Shown: positions 20,027 through 29,243 of the stretch, one piece after another | Position numbering within the stretch: the stretch's first letter is position 1 | Layout: each line of letters begins with the position of its first letter | NCBI RefSeq assembly: GCF_009720625.1 | Contig: NZ_CP046266.1 | Location: 1,249,501 to 1,313,500, forward strand | Length of the DNA: 64,000 bases | DNA from: Metabacillus sediminilitoris | GTDB taxonomy: Bacteria > Bacillota > Bacilli > Bacillales > Bacillaceae | Direction: 5' to 3' | Translations under genes and position numbers: made by a program | The notes under the pieces: model-generated | Database searches by the model: none | What the model saw: the letters and a program-made list of their open reading frames with translations, nothing else | What the model was told of the DNA's origin: nothing

Positions 20027-20599
20027 ATGAAGATTATTTTTCGAAGTTTTATTAATGGGATTTTGACATTTGTACCAATTATTCTTGTTGTTTACATTGT
20101 CTACAAAATTTTCATCTTTTTAGATGGACTTTTAGGTAACATATTAATACCTTTTTTAAAAGAAGATTATATACCTGGCATAGGTCTAATTTGTACCTTA
20201 GCAGTTATCACGATTTTAGGATGGTTATCAACTAAGTTTTTAACTGGAGCTATTTTTCGTTTGATCGATAAGCTCCTCGAAAAAATACCTTTTGTTAAAA
20301 TCATATACACTGTCATAAAAGACACGATCCATTCATTTATTGGTGAAAAAAAGTCATTTTCTAAAGTTGCGATGATTACCATTCCTGGTACAGAAATTAA
20401 AACCCTCGGATTTATTATGGCAGAAGACTTGGAAAGTCTGTATGATCCATTAAAAGATTATGTGGCTGTATATGTTCAACAATCCTTTCAGGTTGCTGGA
20501 TTCACATTTTTAGTCCCAAAAGACGAGGTAGAAATCGTTGATATAAAACCGGAAGTTGCGATGAAATTTATTCTTTCTGGTGGTATGACATCAAAGTAA
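20027..20599 (+). CDS. DUF502 family membrane protein
   Basis: A 190-residue protein with two hydrophobic segments near the N-terminus (GILTFVPIILVVYIVYKIFI and a GIGLICTLAVITILGWL helix) and a C-terminal soluble part. The spacing of membrane segments and the sequence KIPFVKIIYTVIKD followed by VAMITIPG and LGFIMAE are typical of the DUF502 family, widespread and of unknown function. It stands alone after GGAGAAGAA, with no operon partner, in otherwise degraded surroundings. Confidence 0.85.
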   Translation: MKIIFRSFINGILTFVPIILVVYIVYKIFIFLDGLLGNILIPFLKEDYIPGIGLICTLAVITILGWLSTKFLTGAIFRLIDKLLEKIPFVKIIYTVIKDTIHSFIGEKKSFSKVAMITIPGTEIKTLGFIMAEDLESLYDPLKDYVAVYVQQSFQVAGFTFLVPKDEVEIVDIKPEVAMKFILSGGMTSK

Positions 20600-20879
20600 G
20601 GAAATAGTCTTTTATGCATTCTAGGAGATCGCAGATATTCAGATCCACAACATTATAAAAATACTGGCCGAGAAAAAGGCGAGGTTTTTATGCCAGAATT
20701 TGTCTCTATATACAGTAGGTTGTTAACTTCTTTTTCTCTTTAATAGGACTTTTTCAGTGCCTACGTTTATATCGTTATCTTTTTTTAATCTAGAGATTTA
20801 CTGTATTATCTATAAGTTGACAATGTTTTCTCATGTTTAATGAAAATAAAAATAGAATATAATGCTGTCGAATTTAATT
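20600..20879. other. intergenic, no gene seen
   Basis: Between the DUF502 gene and the intron remnant. I see no gene or clear terminator; the upstream end of the intron fragment is not sharply defined and may lie in this stretch. Confidence 0.35.
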
Positions 20880-21152
20880 GTCTTACATGAATCAGTTCAT
20901 CGACTCATTCACATAAAAGATGATTATAAAATCATGGTAGCTCTGAAAGAACTCAATCTAGACAATAAGCAACTTGAAAAGGTTAATGATCTTCGTAGAT
21001 TATGCAAATTAAATACAATTAAAATTGGAAGAACTTCATAAATTCATAGAATTGAATGGCTTGGATTAGTTGGAACGCCTTATGAGATGAAAGTTTCATG
21101 TACGGTGTAAACAGGGGGAAAAGGGAGCGATAACTTCAAACCCTTACCTATC
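20880..21152 (+). mobile_element. 3' end of a group II intron (maturase C-terminus, domains V and VI)
   Basis: A start-less frame (20880-21041) reads VLHESVHRLIHIKDDYK and later NKQLEKVNDLRRLCKLN, the C-terminal HNH-type end of group II intron reverse transcriptases. It is followed by a domain V-like hairpin (about 21075-21107: GCCTTATGAGATGAAAGTTT, then CATGTACGGT) and a domain VI-like stem with a candidate branch A at 21146. The 3' splice site should lie near 21152. Everything upstream (domains I-III and most of the reverse transcriptase) is missing. Confidence 0.75.
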
Positions 21153-21239
21153 TGTATGAGAACTTGATTTCAAGATAATATAAATGCATATAGTTATGTA
21201 TTAAATTTTCTTATGCGACAACAAAAAGGCGGAGGACCT

Positions 21240-21914
21240 ATGGCATATCATTTTGGATTGAAGGTACTTGAGGGCAAACGAGGATTGAAGTTAACACGAG
21301 AAAAATATGCAATTGTTAATAATAGAAGCTCATTTAGAGTACGTTTTTCTAGGGATATTTATGCTGATGAAGCTGATGAAGAAGGTAAGATATACATGGA
21401 ACAATGGTGTGAAAAACAACTTAAGGACTGTTTAGAGAATTTTGATTTAATTATAGAATATTTCTCTTTATTAAATCACAGCGAATTTTGTACAGAAATA
21501 GAAGAGTTTCTTAAACAGAATAGTCAATTCACTGAGGTGTATGACCTTAATTTGTATGATGGAAAAGCAGGTTATTACGTAATGGTACTTGATGAATATT
21601 CACAAGTGTACATTGGTACAACGGATGATATTAAAAGACGTATTAGACAGCATTGGTCGAGTAGCAAATCTTTTGATCGCCTTCTATTTCCAATGGGTAA
21701 TGTTGATTCCTCGATACTTTCAATTGATAGTTTTCGTGCTCTTGATACTACCAGAATTTATGCGTATGAAACAAACAAAACGTTTAGTAGTGAGGACAAC
21801 TTCATAAATCAATTTTCAGCTAAATTCGTATGTAATAGGATGGCCGGTGGAAAAATTACTGGTGGTTTACTTCAGGCAATAACAATGATGAAAAAGCGAA
21901 ATTTAAAAATATAA
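21240..21914 (+). CDS. GIY-YIG domain protein
   Basis: A protein of 224 residues starting at the ATG at 21240 after GGCGGAGG; an in-frame ATG at 21213 lacks a ribosome site. The C-terminal half has GYYVMVLDEYSQVYIGTTDD followed by IKRRIRQHW, the GIY-YIG nuclease core with its conserved Arg. A downstream Glu (EDNFINQF) could be the metal ligand, and the Asn of KFVCNRM is also typical. The N-terminal ~110 residues are acidic and not recognised. It lies between a 3' intron end and a 5' intron start on the same strand. It may be an ordinary host gene or mobile-element cargo. Confidence 0.75.
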   Translation: MAYHFGLKVLEGKRGLKLTREKYAIVNNRSSFRVRFSRDIYADEADEEGKIYMEQWCEKQLKDCLENFDLIIEYFSLLNHSEFCTEIEEFLKQNSQFTEVYDLNLYDGKAGYYVMVLDEYSQVYIGTTDDIKRRIRQHWSSSKSFDRLLFPMGNVDSSILSIDSFRALDTTRIYAYETNKTFSSEDNFINQFSAKFVCNRMAGGKITGGLLQAITMMKKRNLKI

Positions 21915-21968
21915 ATATTTGTTCGTAACAACAGAGTTGTTTCAAAGATTTCAACAATCGGGCGCTTG

Positions 21969-22300
21969 TGCGGCCAAGCTTAGGTCGTATCATATAACGG
22001 GTGGGATTCCCGTCGAGTAAGAACTAGCCATTCGCTCGTAGCGAGTCTTGGAGGACTAAAGGTAACTTTAGTCTTTAAGCGTAGACAGTTAGGTGGCGGG
22101 CCGAAAGCCAACTGGTTGAAGGGATTGAGCTCCATAATGATTGTAAATCGAGAGGGCTGATGCTTTAAGCGCTGCAGAAAGCTACATTTTATCTTTCGAT
22201 AAAGGTAAGAAGGATAAAACCTCTCTGGAGTCACAAAATTTAACTTGGTGTATAATATCTCTTTTATGCAAATTCAATATAGAAAAGAAAAGGGGGATGT
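21969..22300 (+). mobile_element. 5' end of a group II intron (domain I)
   Basis: The sequence starts at a GTGCG 5' splice site (21969-21973) and continues with domain I text (CGGGTGGGATTCCCGTCGAG, GTTAGGTGGCGGGCCGAAAG, GGTTGAAGGGATTGAGCTCC) known from Bacillaceae group II introns. It runs out at about 22300 near a GGGGATG/CATCCCC hairpin, without domains II-VI or a reverse transcriptase. The right boundary is approximate. It has the same orientation as the 3' fragment located 800 bp upstream. Confidence 0.8.
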
Positions 22301-22413
22301 CTGTTGCATCCCCATTTGTGAATGGTGTTTTGCTATTTATTTGCCATGAGATATTAAAAATAATACGAAGGAAATTTATCCACTTGTATGAATGAAAGAT
22401 ATCAATCTGTTTG

Positions 22414-23649
22414 CTATTGACCCTTCTCTAGAGTATTTTTATACTTCTTCGGCGTAACCCCCGTATATTTTCTAAACACTTTAGTAAAATAGCTTTGGTC
22501 ATGAAAATTTAAAATCGTAGTAATTTTTAATAATGAATAGTTGGTAAATGTTAATAACGACTTGGCTTCATCTACTTTTGTTCGTTGAATATATTCAGCT
22601 ATTGAAATTCCTACTTCTTTTTTAAAAAGAGAAGATAAATAATTAGGATGCAGATCAACAAGGTTAGCTAGACTTGTAAGGGTTAAATCTTCGTAAAGGT
22701 GAGTGTAGATAAAATTTAAACACCTATTAATAGGTTTAGAGTATCTATGTTGTTTATGTTTCCGTACCCGGTCAGCAAAATCGCTTAAGGCTTGTTCCAT
22801 AAAGGCATCAACTGTTTTCATATCCGTTAATTCTTCAAGGTTTTGAATATACAAGTCGCTTAGTGTATAGGCAATTTCATGGTGAAGTCCACCTTCCATT
22901 GCAGCACGTGTTGCTAGTGTAATTGCAGTGATGCCGAGGTTCTTACTATTACGTAATTGACTTTTTTTAGATAATACTCCTAACTCTCCTTTCTCAGGGC
23001 TTAACTTATATATTTTTAAAAATTCGTCCTTTCTTCCTTCTTTAATGTATTGAAATAGCCTTTTCTCATACATAAAATCATGGTGAAACGACACATTTTC
23101 CCGTTTTTGTGAAATTGCCACATGAGGATCTTCAATTTTTAATAAGTCTTCTCCCAATTCTATGTTTTTAAGAATGATATCTGCCGGATCCAGCGTTTTT
23201 TGAAAAAGCATATAGTACAGCTGCATACTGATGTTGATAAATTTCATATTTGATAAACGAGGAAGTAATTCATAATAATGGACGAGTTTCTCACTTAAAT
23301 CCTTTCGGATAGGCATATCATGAATCAGTGCATTTACTCTTTCATTGGTAAGGTCATATGGAAGGGTAGGGCCGACAATGATTGTCCCTTTGTATTGATT
23401 ATGATCCATCACTTGAATCATAAAATAATTTTCATAGTAATCCGTTGTGACGAATAAGGGGAATGGGAAATGATCCTTATAAAATTGAAATGGCTTTAAC
23501 ATTTCTTGTTTGGATGTGTGAAATGGGCTTTCAATATTCAGAGAAGTAAATTCTAACTCCACAACATCATTTTCATTTATGTAAATAACAGGAATGTGAA
23601 AAGATTCATAAATCAGTTTGCAAATATATTGTAAATCCTGCATTTTCAT
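22414..23649 (-). CDS. AraC-family transcriptional regulator
   Basis: Cytosolic regulator of 411 residues. The C-terminal ~100 residues hold two AraC helix-turn-helix motifs (LTLTSLANLVDLHPNYLSSL and LKITTILNFHDQSYFTKVFR). The long N-terminal domain is of the kind found in Paenibacillus/Bacillus YesN-like regulators without a receiver. It is divergent from the GH3 beta-glucosidase, with 173 bp between the starts, so it is the likely regulator of that gene. A fragment of a paralogue remains at 19811-19957. Effector unknown. Confidence 0.85.
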   Translation of the reverse strand: MKMQDLQYICKLIYESFHIPVIYINENDVVELEFTSLNIESPFHTSKQEMLKPFQFYKDHFPFPLFVTTDYYENYFMIQVMDHNQYKGTIIVGPTLPYDLTNERVNALIHDMPIRKDLSEKLVHYYELLPRLSNMKFINISMQLYYMLFQKTLDPADIILKNIELGEDLLKIEDPHVAISQKRENVSFHHDFMYEKRLFQYIKEGRKDEFLKIYKLSPEKGELGVLSKKSQLRNSKNLGITAITLATRAAMEGGLHHEIAYTLSDLYIQNLEELTDMKTVDAFMEQALSDFADRVRKHKQHRYSKPINRCLNFIYTHLYEDLTLTSLANLVDLHPNYLSSLFKKEVGISIAEYIQRTKVDEAKSLLTFTNYSLLKITTILNFHDQSYFTKVFRKYTGVTPKKYKNTLEKGQ

Positions 23650-23781
23650 AACGGACTCCTTACATTAATTTTACTTAAAATCATAACACATTGAATAAAA
23701 AATATTAAAAAATAGCTAAAAAAACTAAAATATTACCAAATCTAAGTTAGAGCGTTATTTATAATATTCTTATAGTTTATA

Positions 23782-23795
23782 AGAAAGCGTTTACT
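23782..23795 (+). promoter_or_regulatory. candidate cre (CcpA) box upstream of GH3
   Basis: AGAAAGCGTTTACT fits 12 of 14 cre positions and lies 28 bp before the start of the beta-glucosidase gene, where CcpA binding would repress it on glucose. Confidence 0.6.
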
Positions 23796-23822
23796 AATAT
23801 GGATTTTTAGGGAGGAATTATA

Positions 23823-26123
23823 ATGACGAAAGATATTAAATCTCTTATTTCACAAATGACATTAGAAGAAAAAGCAGATCTATGTTCCGGTAAAGATTTT
23901 TGGAACTTAAAAGGAATAGAACGACTAGGTATACCATCTATTATGGTAACAGATGGTCCGCACGGATTACGCAAACAAAATATAGGCGCCGATCACTTAG
24001 GATTATTTGACAGTGTACCAGCAACTTGCTTTCCATCTGCAGCGGGAATGGCTAGCTCATGGGATCGTAAGCTTATCCAGAAAGTTGGGGTAGCTCTAGG
24101 AGAAGAGTGCCAAGCGGAAGATGTTGCTGTTCTTCTAGGACCAGGTGCAAATATTAAACGTTCACCTTTGTGCGGACGTAACTTTGAGTATTTCTCAGAA
24201 GATCCGTATCTTTCATCGGAAATGGCAGCTAATCATATTCAAGGTGTTCAAAGTCAAGGCGTTGGAACATCACTTAAGCATTTTGCAGCAAACAACCAGG
24301 AGCACCGCAGAATGTCAACAGATGTAATTGTTGATGAAAGAACGTTCCGTGAAATTTACTTGGCAAGCTTTGAAGGAGCAGTTAAGCAATCACAACCATG
24401 GACTGTTATGTGTTCCTACAATAAAGTTAATGGTGAATATGCCTCTGAAAATAACTACTTATTAAATGAAATCTTAAAAGAAGAATGGGGCTTTGAAGGC
24501 TTTGTTGTTTCTGATTGGGGAGCAGTAAATGAACGTGATGTTGCCCTTGCAAATGGTCTAGAGCTCGAAATGCCGGCTTCAAAAGGTATTGGCGAAAACA
24601 AGGTCATTGAAGCCCTTCAAAATGGTACTTTATCTGAAGAAAAGCTTGATGCTGCTGTAGAACGTATTTTACGTATTATTTTTAAGGCAGTAGAAGAAAA
24701 GAAAGAAAACGCAACGTATGACAAAGAAGCACATCATCAGCTAGCAAGAGAGACAGCTAGAGAAAGTATGGTGTTATTGAAAAATGAAGACAGCATCCTA
24801 CCGCTTAAAAAAGAGGGAAATATTGCGGTAATCGGAGAATTTGCTAAGGCACCAAGATATCAAGGTGGAGGAAGCTCTCATATTAATCCAACAAAGCTTG
24901 AAAACATTGTTGAAGAAATTGAAAAAACAGCCGGGTCAACAGTAAATGTTGCCTATGCTCAAGGCTACTTTCGTGATAAAGATACAATTGATGAAACATT
25001 AATTGAAGAAGCTAAAGAAGTTGCTTCACAATCGGAAAATGTTATCTTGTTTGCGGGTTTACCAGATCGCTATGAATCTGAAGGATATGATCGTGTACAC
25101 TTACACATTCCAGAAAATCAAAAGCGTCTTATTGAAGCTGTTGCTGAAGTAAATCAAAATATAGTTGTTGTTCTAAGTAATGGTGCACCAATTGAAATGC
25201 CTTGGTTAGACAAAGTAAAAGGATTACTTGAGGGCTATCTTGGAGGGCAGGCACTTGGCGGGGCAATTGCAGACATTCTATTTGGCGATGCAAACCCAAG
25301 TGGAAAGCTTGCAGAAACATTTCCTAACCAATTAAGTGACAATCCGTCTTATCTGTTCTTCCCTGGTGATGGAGACAGAGTAGTGTATCGTGAAGGAATA
25401 TATGTTGGATATCGCTATTACGATACAAAAAATGTAGAGCCATTATTCCCATTTGGATATGGATTAAGCTATACAACATTCGAATATAACAATCTATCAG
25501 TTAGCTCAAAGGTAATAAAAGATTCAGAAACACTCACTGTTACAGTGAATGTGAAAAATACAGGAGCTGTTGCTGGTAAAGAAGTTGTTCAGCTTTATGT
25601 AAAAGATGTAGAAAGCAGCATTAGCAGACCTGTAAAGGAATTAAAAGGGTTTGAAAAAATTGAACTACAGTCTGGTGAGGAAAAGGCAGTTACCTTTACT
25701 TTAGATAAGCGTTCATTTGCTTACTACAATACAGAGTTAAAAGATTGGCATGTAGAAAGCGGAGAATTTGAACTATTGGTAGGAAAAAGCTCTAAAGATA
25801 TTGTCTTATCAGAAAAAGTTCGAGTTGAATCAACTGTTGAACTTCCATTACAAGTTCATCGTAATACAACAGTAGGTGACCTGCTTTCAAACCCTAAAGT
25901 AGCACCACTTGCGAAAGAATTACTCGTAAAAGCGCAAGAAGGAAGCCCATTTGCAGCTGCCGCTGAAGATCAAGGTGATTTTAATGAAATGATGGAAGCG
26001 ATGATGAAATATATGCCATTGCGGGCATTATCAAACTTTAGTAACGGTAACTTTACTGAAGAAAAGCTGCAGGATATGATTAAACAGTTAAATGACGTAC
26101 AGAAAAAAACGATTGTGAACTAA
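23823..26123 (+). CDS. beta-glucosidase, glycoside hydrolase family 3
   Basis: Cleaves beta-linked glucosides or related oligosaccharides. No signal peptide is visible, so it is cytosolic. The 766 residues hold the GH3 N-domain ([18 protein letters not shown] with the substrate Lys/His), the nucleophile Asp231 in VVSDWGAV, a GH3 C-domain ([13 protein letters not shown]) and a fibronectin III-like domain ([11 protein letters not shown]). An extra C-terminal tail of about 80 residues ([19 protein letters not shown] onward) occurs in a subgroup of Firmicutes GH3 enzymes. Start after GGGAGGAA. Transcribed alone and divergent from an AraC-type regulator. Confidence 0.92.
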   Translation: MTKDIKSLISQMTLEEKADLCSGKDFWNLKGIERLGIPSIMVTDGPHGLRKQNIGADHLGLFDSVPATCFPSAAGMASSWDRKLIQKVGVALGEECQAEDVAVLLGPGANIKRSPLCGRNFEYFSEDPYLSSEMAANHIQGVQSQGVGTSLKHFAANNQEHRRMSTDVIVDERTFREIYLASFEGAVKQSQPWTVMCSYNKVNGEYASENNYLLNEILKEEWGFEGFVVSDWGAVNERDVALANGLELEMPASKGIGENKVIEALQNGTLSEEKLDAAVERILRIIFKAVEEKKENATYDKEAHHQLARETARESMVLLKNEDSILPLKKEGNIAVIGEFAKAPRYQGGGSSHINPTKLENIVEEIEKTAGSTVNVAYAQGYFRDKDTIDETLIEEAKEVASQSENVILFAGLPDRYESEGYDRVHLHIPENQKRLIEAVAEVNQNIVVVLSNGAPIEMPWLDKVKGLLEGYLGGQALGGAIADILFGDANPSGKLAETFPNQLSDNPSYLFFPGDGDRVVYREGIYVGYRYYDTKNVEPLFPFGYGLSYTTFEYNNLSVSSKVIKDSETLTVTVNVKNTGAVAGKEVVQLYVKDVESSISRPVKELKGFEKIELQSGEEKAVTFTLDKRSFAYYNTELKDWHVESGEFELLVGKSSKDIVLSEKVRVESTVELPLQVHRNTTVGDLLSNPKVAPLAKELLVKAQEGSPFAAAAEDQGDFNEMMEAMMKYMPLRALSNFSNGNFTEEKLQDMIKQLNDVQKKTIVN

Positions 26124-26128
26124 GATCA

Positions 26129-26170
26129 ATATGGATTGACTCAAGGTTAGATGAGTCAATCCATATTTTG
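26129..26170 (+). terminator. strong intrinsic terminator after GH3
   Basis: A perfect 15-bp stem (26129-26143 with 26152-26166) is followed by TTTGTATTTTG. Confidence 0.88.
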
Positions 26171-26491
26171 TATTTTGTTAAAATAGGCAAACGAAACACG
26201 TTTCAAAAACTTATAGATTTCTACTGCGAAGAAAAGTTTTACTGCTTAGACCAAAATTTTTCATTCACAGCTTAAGACAAAAGCTCGTTCCTGAAATAAA
26301 CTCAGCTGTATATTTGCTTATATAATCAAGTGCGAAAGGAAATGTACGATCAGTGGATGAAATGAAAGAAAAGGAGAGACTTTGTGTAAAATACAATTTA
26401 CCCAAACTAAATCTTACTTTTACCTACCTTTTTCATTTGATAGGAAATTTCTATATAAAATTCTAACGTAGCCTAATCAAAAGAATTGAAC
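26171..26491. other. intergenic between convergent genes
   Basis: No gene, repeat or promoter that I can support. A short inverted repeat at 26492-26539 may end the minus-strand transcript. Confidence 0.4.
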
Positions 26492-26539
26492 TAGTTGTAC
26501 TTCATGATATCGATTTTATCCAATAGCAAAGTACAACTA
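26492..26539 (-). terminator. possible terminator of the CitMHS gene
   Basis: An 11-bp inverted repeat (TAGTTGTACTT at 26492-26502, AAGTACAACTA at 26529-26539) lies 20 bp after the stop of the minus-strand gene. The loop is long (26 nt) and the U-tract weak. Confidence 0.4.
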
Positions 26540-26559
26540 ATTCTTAAAAATGATTTTTT

Positions 26560-27924
26560 CTAGATCGGCAATGCCCCTGTTAATGTATAAACAGCAAGGT
26601 ATATAAATATAATTGGCCAAGCATAAATGACATACTTTATTTGAAAGTTTACAAAGTTTGTCTCCGTAGAATCAACTAACATATAGAGAGCTGGAATAAC
26701 TGGTGAAATTAGACGGAATGCCTGTCCCACCATGGAAGCTACTGCCGCTTCACTAGCAGAAATTCCATATTGCCCCATAACATCTGACATAACGCCAGCA
26801 ATCCCAAAATAGAAAGCATCTTGCGGTAAAAATGTAATGGCAGGTGCTGCAATTAACGCGTAGATTGGTGCCATATTTGTACCTAATGATTCTGGGATAA
26901 TAGCTGTAATAGATGTTGCTAAAGCAGTTGACATCCCACTACCTGTCAATACACCAGAGAAAACCCCGGCAGCCAAAGTTGCCAAAGCTGGTGCTAAAGC
27001 ATCTGCTGCTAAATCATCAATTCTTTCATTAATAAGACTTGCAGACTTATAGTTTACCGTAAGGGCAATTGCTGCACCTATACCAAATAAAACACCTCCA
27101 TGTGCAACATCCATCACAAGCATAACTAAAATAGCAAGCGTTAAAATCAAATTAAAAGCATATAGTTTAGGCCTCTTTAATTCAGGATCTTTTAGCCGAA
27201 TAGCATTTAACATGCTTTCCATTTGCTCTGGAGAAATATCTTTAGCAGTCTTAGGATCAAAGTTTAAGCGTTTTCTCTCTTTTATTCCGATAAAATAAGC
27301 CATAAAAATTGCAAATACTTCAGCAACTATCATTCCTGGCAATAAATCTGCAAACAATTCGCTAATACTTACACCCATTGCTGTGCTTGCAGCAATTGTT
27401 GGGCCTCCCCATGGTAACTGATTAAAAATTCCAATAGGTGTAACAATAATAATAGCTAGATAAATTAGCTTAATATTCATTTGTTTATAAAGTTGAAGAA
27501 AAGCAGCAACACAAATAATAATAGTTGTAGTAGTATCACCATTCATAGTGACTACTGTCGCAGTTAAAACTGTTGCCATTGTAACTTTCAATGGGTCCCC
27601 TTTTGCTTTTTTAATAAAGAATTCGCATAAAGGGTCAAACAAACCAACATTAAGCATTAAACCAAAATACAACACCGCAAATAAGATAACAATAGCAGGT
27701 GAAATAACCCCAGTAGAAACCTTTCCAGTTTCTTCATCTACACTAAATAAAATACCTTCTTTAATCCATTCAAAGAGGTCCAAAAAGGAAGCACCTGTTA
27801 CAAAGGTTGCAATTGCTCCAAAAACAAATGGAACAATAGTTAATGCCCCAAATACAGATAATTTATTTTTTGAGAGAAGTACAATGAATACAATGATCAT
27901 TAATAATGCTAGGATTGTTAACAT
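26560..27924 (-). CDS. CitMHS-family di/tricarboxylate transporter, probable tartrate importer
   Basis: Membrane transporter of 454 residues with about 11-12 helices, of the citrate-Mg2+:H+ (CitMHS) family. The start at 27924 follows GGGAG at a normal distance and gives MLTILALLMIIVFIVLLSKN, like other members; an in-frame ATG at 27957 lacks a ribosome site. NGDTTTTIIICVAA and GVFSGVLTGSGMSTALATS are conserved family blocks. It is divergent from the tartrate dehydratase genes and shares their operator, so tartrate or a related hydroxy-acid is a more likely substrate than citrate. Confidence 0.8.
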   Translation of the reverse strand: MLTILALLMIIVFIVLLSKNKLSVFGALTIVPFVFGAIATFVTGASFLDLFEWIKEGILFSVDEETGKVSTGVISPAIVILFAVLYFGLMLNVGLFDPLCEFFIKKAKGDPLKVTMATVLTATVVTMNGDTTTTIIICVAAFLQLYKQMNIKLIYLAIIIVTPIGIFNQLPWGGPTIAASTAMGVSISELFADLLPGMIVAEVFAIFMAYFIGIKERKRLNFDPKTAKDISPEQMESMLNAIRLKDPELKRPKLYAFNLILTLAILVMLVMDVAHGGVLFGIGAAIALTVNYKSASLINERIDDLAADALAPALATLAAGVFSGVLTGSGMSTALATSITAIIPESLGTNMAPIYALIAAPAITFLPQDAFYFGIAGVMSDVMGQYGISASEAAVASMVGQAFRLISPVIPALYMLVDSTETNFVNFQIKYVIYAWPIIFIYLAVYTLTGALPI

Positions 27925-28449
27925 ACAAACCAGCTCCCATAAAAAGTATGAAATCAAAATTTTTTGTACTATTAAATAGTTAAGAGTATGACTACATTGT
28001 TAAGCTATGAATATAATATTTTTTTATCCAGAACCTAAAGGGACAACGTTTAATTAGGTTCTAGGTTATTCTTTATTTACTTGATGAAACGAACTTGTTT
28101 GCTGATTTTAGTTGTAATCACTTGAACCAATTGATTTCTAACCTACTACTCTATTTATAGTCTGCGAAAAAATAAAAAATGGTAGCGCATACAAAAATAT
28201 CATCCCTTATGATAATACAGAAAACAAATCGTGTCTTGTAGGAGAATAAATTGGTAGGGTAATGTTGCCTTAAAAGGAGCTCTTTTTATTTTCACTGATT
28301 GGCCTTTTTTTCTATTATCCAAGTTATCCAGCTAAAGAATGATCACAGTTGTAAAATTTTTTTCTTTTGAAAACGTATCAAATAATATCACTCCTTTATT
28401 TCTAAATTAAATGGTTCAAGGAATAAACCAGTAGAATACCATTGATTAA
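27925..28449. other. leader of the transporter gene
   Basis: About 500 bp separate the transporter start from its putative promoter. I see no gene. TGGTAGCGCATACA at 28180-28193 fits 12 of 14 cre positions and could act as a CcpA roadblock; this is weak. Confidence 0.35.
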
Positions 28450-28479
28450 ATTGTATGTTAACGTATACGTTGATGTCAA
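28450..28479 (-). promoter_or_regulatory. minus-strand promoter with palindromic operator in its spacer
   Basis: On the minus strand, TTGACA (28479-28474) and TACAAT (28455-28450) are 18 bp apart. The spacer holds the perfect 12-bp palindrome AACGTATACGTT (28460-28471). This should drive the CitMHS transporter and be blocked by a dimeric repressor, probably the GntR protein at 31732. Confidence 0.75.
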
Positions 28480-28627
28480 TCTAATTTTTAGAATATTTCA
28501 CCATCTCTCAATATACTAATGATAAAAAAACAGAAAATATTTATTTATAATATGATGATTTCAATATCTATAGGCAACCGATCATATTTATCTGAAAAAT
28601 AAGTTCTTATTTAAAAAATTAAAACTA

Positions 28628-28656
28628 TTGACATTAACGTATACATTATTTAATAA
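28628..28656 (+). promoter_or_regulatory. plus-strand promoter with the same operator in its spacer
   Basis: TTGACA at 28628-28633 is followed 17 bp later by TAATAA (28651-28656). The spacer holds AACGTATACATT, an 11 of 12 match to the operator in the divergent promoter 160 bp away. It should drive ttdA-ttdB and the FAH-family gene. Confidence 0.75.
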
Positions 28657-29243
28657 TTAGCTCATAAGGTATTCACATTAAACTGATTCACATGAAAGAG
28701 ATGTGGGGAATGGTAGGAGGTCATCGATGAGTGAAAATCGTGTTTTCATCTAGCTGTTATCCCTGATGAAGGAATTTGAAAAGAGATAAAGTGAGACTTC
28801 CATCAGTGGGGGGTTCTTCATCCCCCACTGATGGTTAGCGAAATTTTTGGATCTTTACGTGTAGTTATCTCCCATTTATCTTCTTTGTTTCTCTCGAATC
28901 TTGAAGTGAGAGTCTTACTGCCCGTTAAGAATGGGATAAACAGTATGGTTACATGTACTGGCTCATTTAGCTCAAGCATTAGGCAGGAAATTTTCTTTTG
29001 AAAACGATTTCTTTCTTTGGGGTTGTGAGTATTACTTAGAAAATGGAAGTATGGTGGATGCTAAAGGATTAGAAAAACGTAAACACGTTTCTGTTATTTG
29101 TGGGTTTACTCGCGTTAGCTAAAGCAATCGATATAGCTGGAACCGGGCGTTAATAGCAGATTCTATCATTGGAACTTTTGGGCATTTCCTAATTTTCTTC
29201 ACTATTTTACACAAAAAACTAAAGAGATAAAAGGAGAGGTATT
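28657..29243. other. long leader with short ORF, hairpin and decayed coding DNA
   Basis: The promoter is about 590 bp from ttdA. In between lie an 8-codon frame (28727-28753, MSENRVFI) after a perfect AGGAGG, a 13-bp hairpin (28800-28834) and a start-less frame (28943-29122) reading AHLAQALGRKFSFEND. I cannot identify the last. Together they look like the remains of a gene that once came first in the operon. Confidence 0.45.
28800..28834. repeat. 13-bp perfect hairpin
   Basis: CCATCAGTGGGGG (28800-28812) pairs with CCCCCACTGATGG (28822-28834), loop 9 nt. No U-tract follows, so it is not an ordinary terminator. It could be a dispersed repeat or an mRNA-stability element. Confidence 0.6.

Noticed and set aside
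28943..29240. Purine-permease (NCS2) remnant
   Set aside because: Short phrases recalled NCS2 transporters, but no frame gives a continuous match; left as unidentified decayed DNA.
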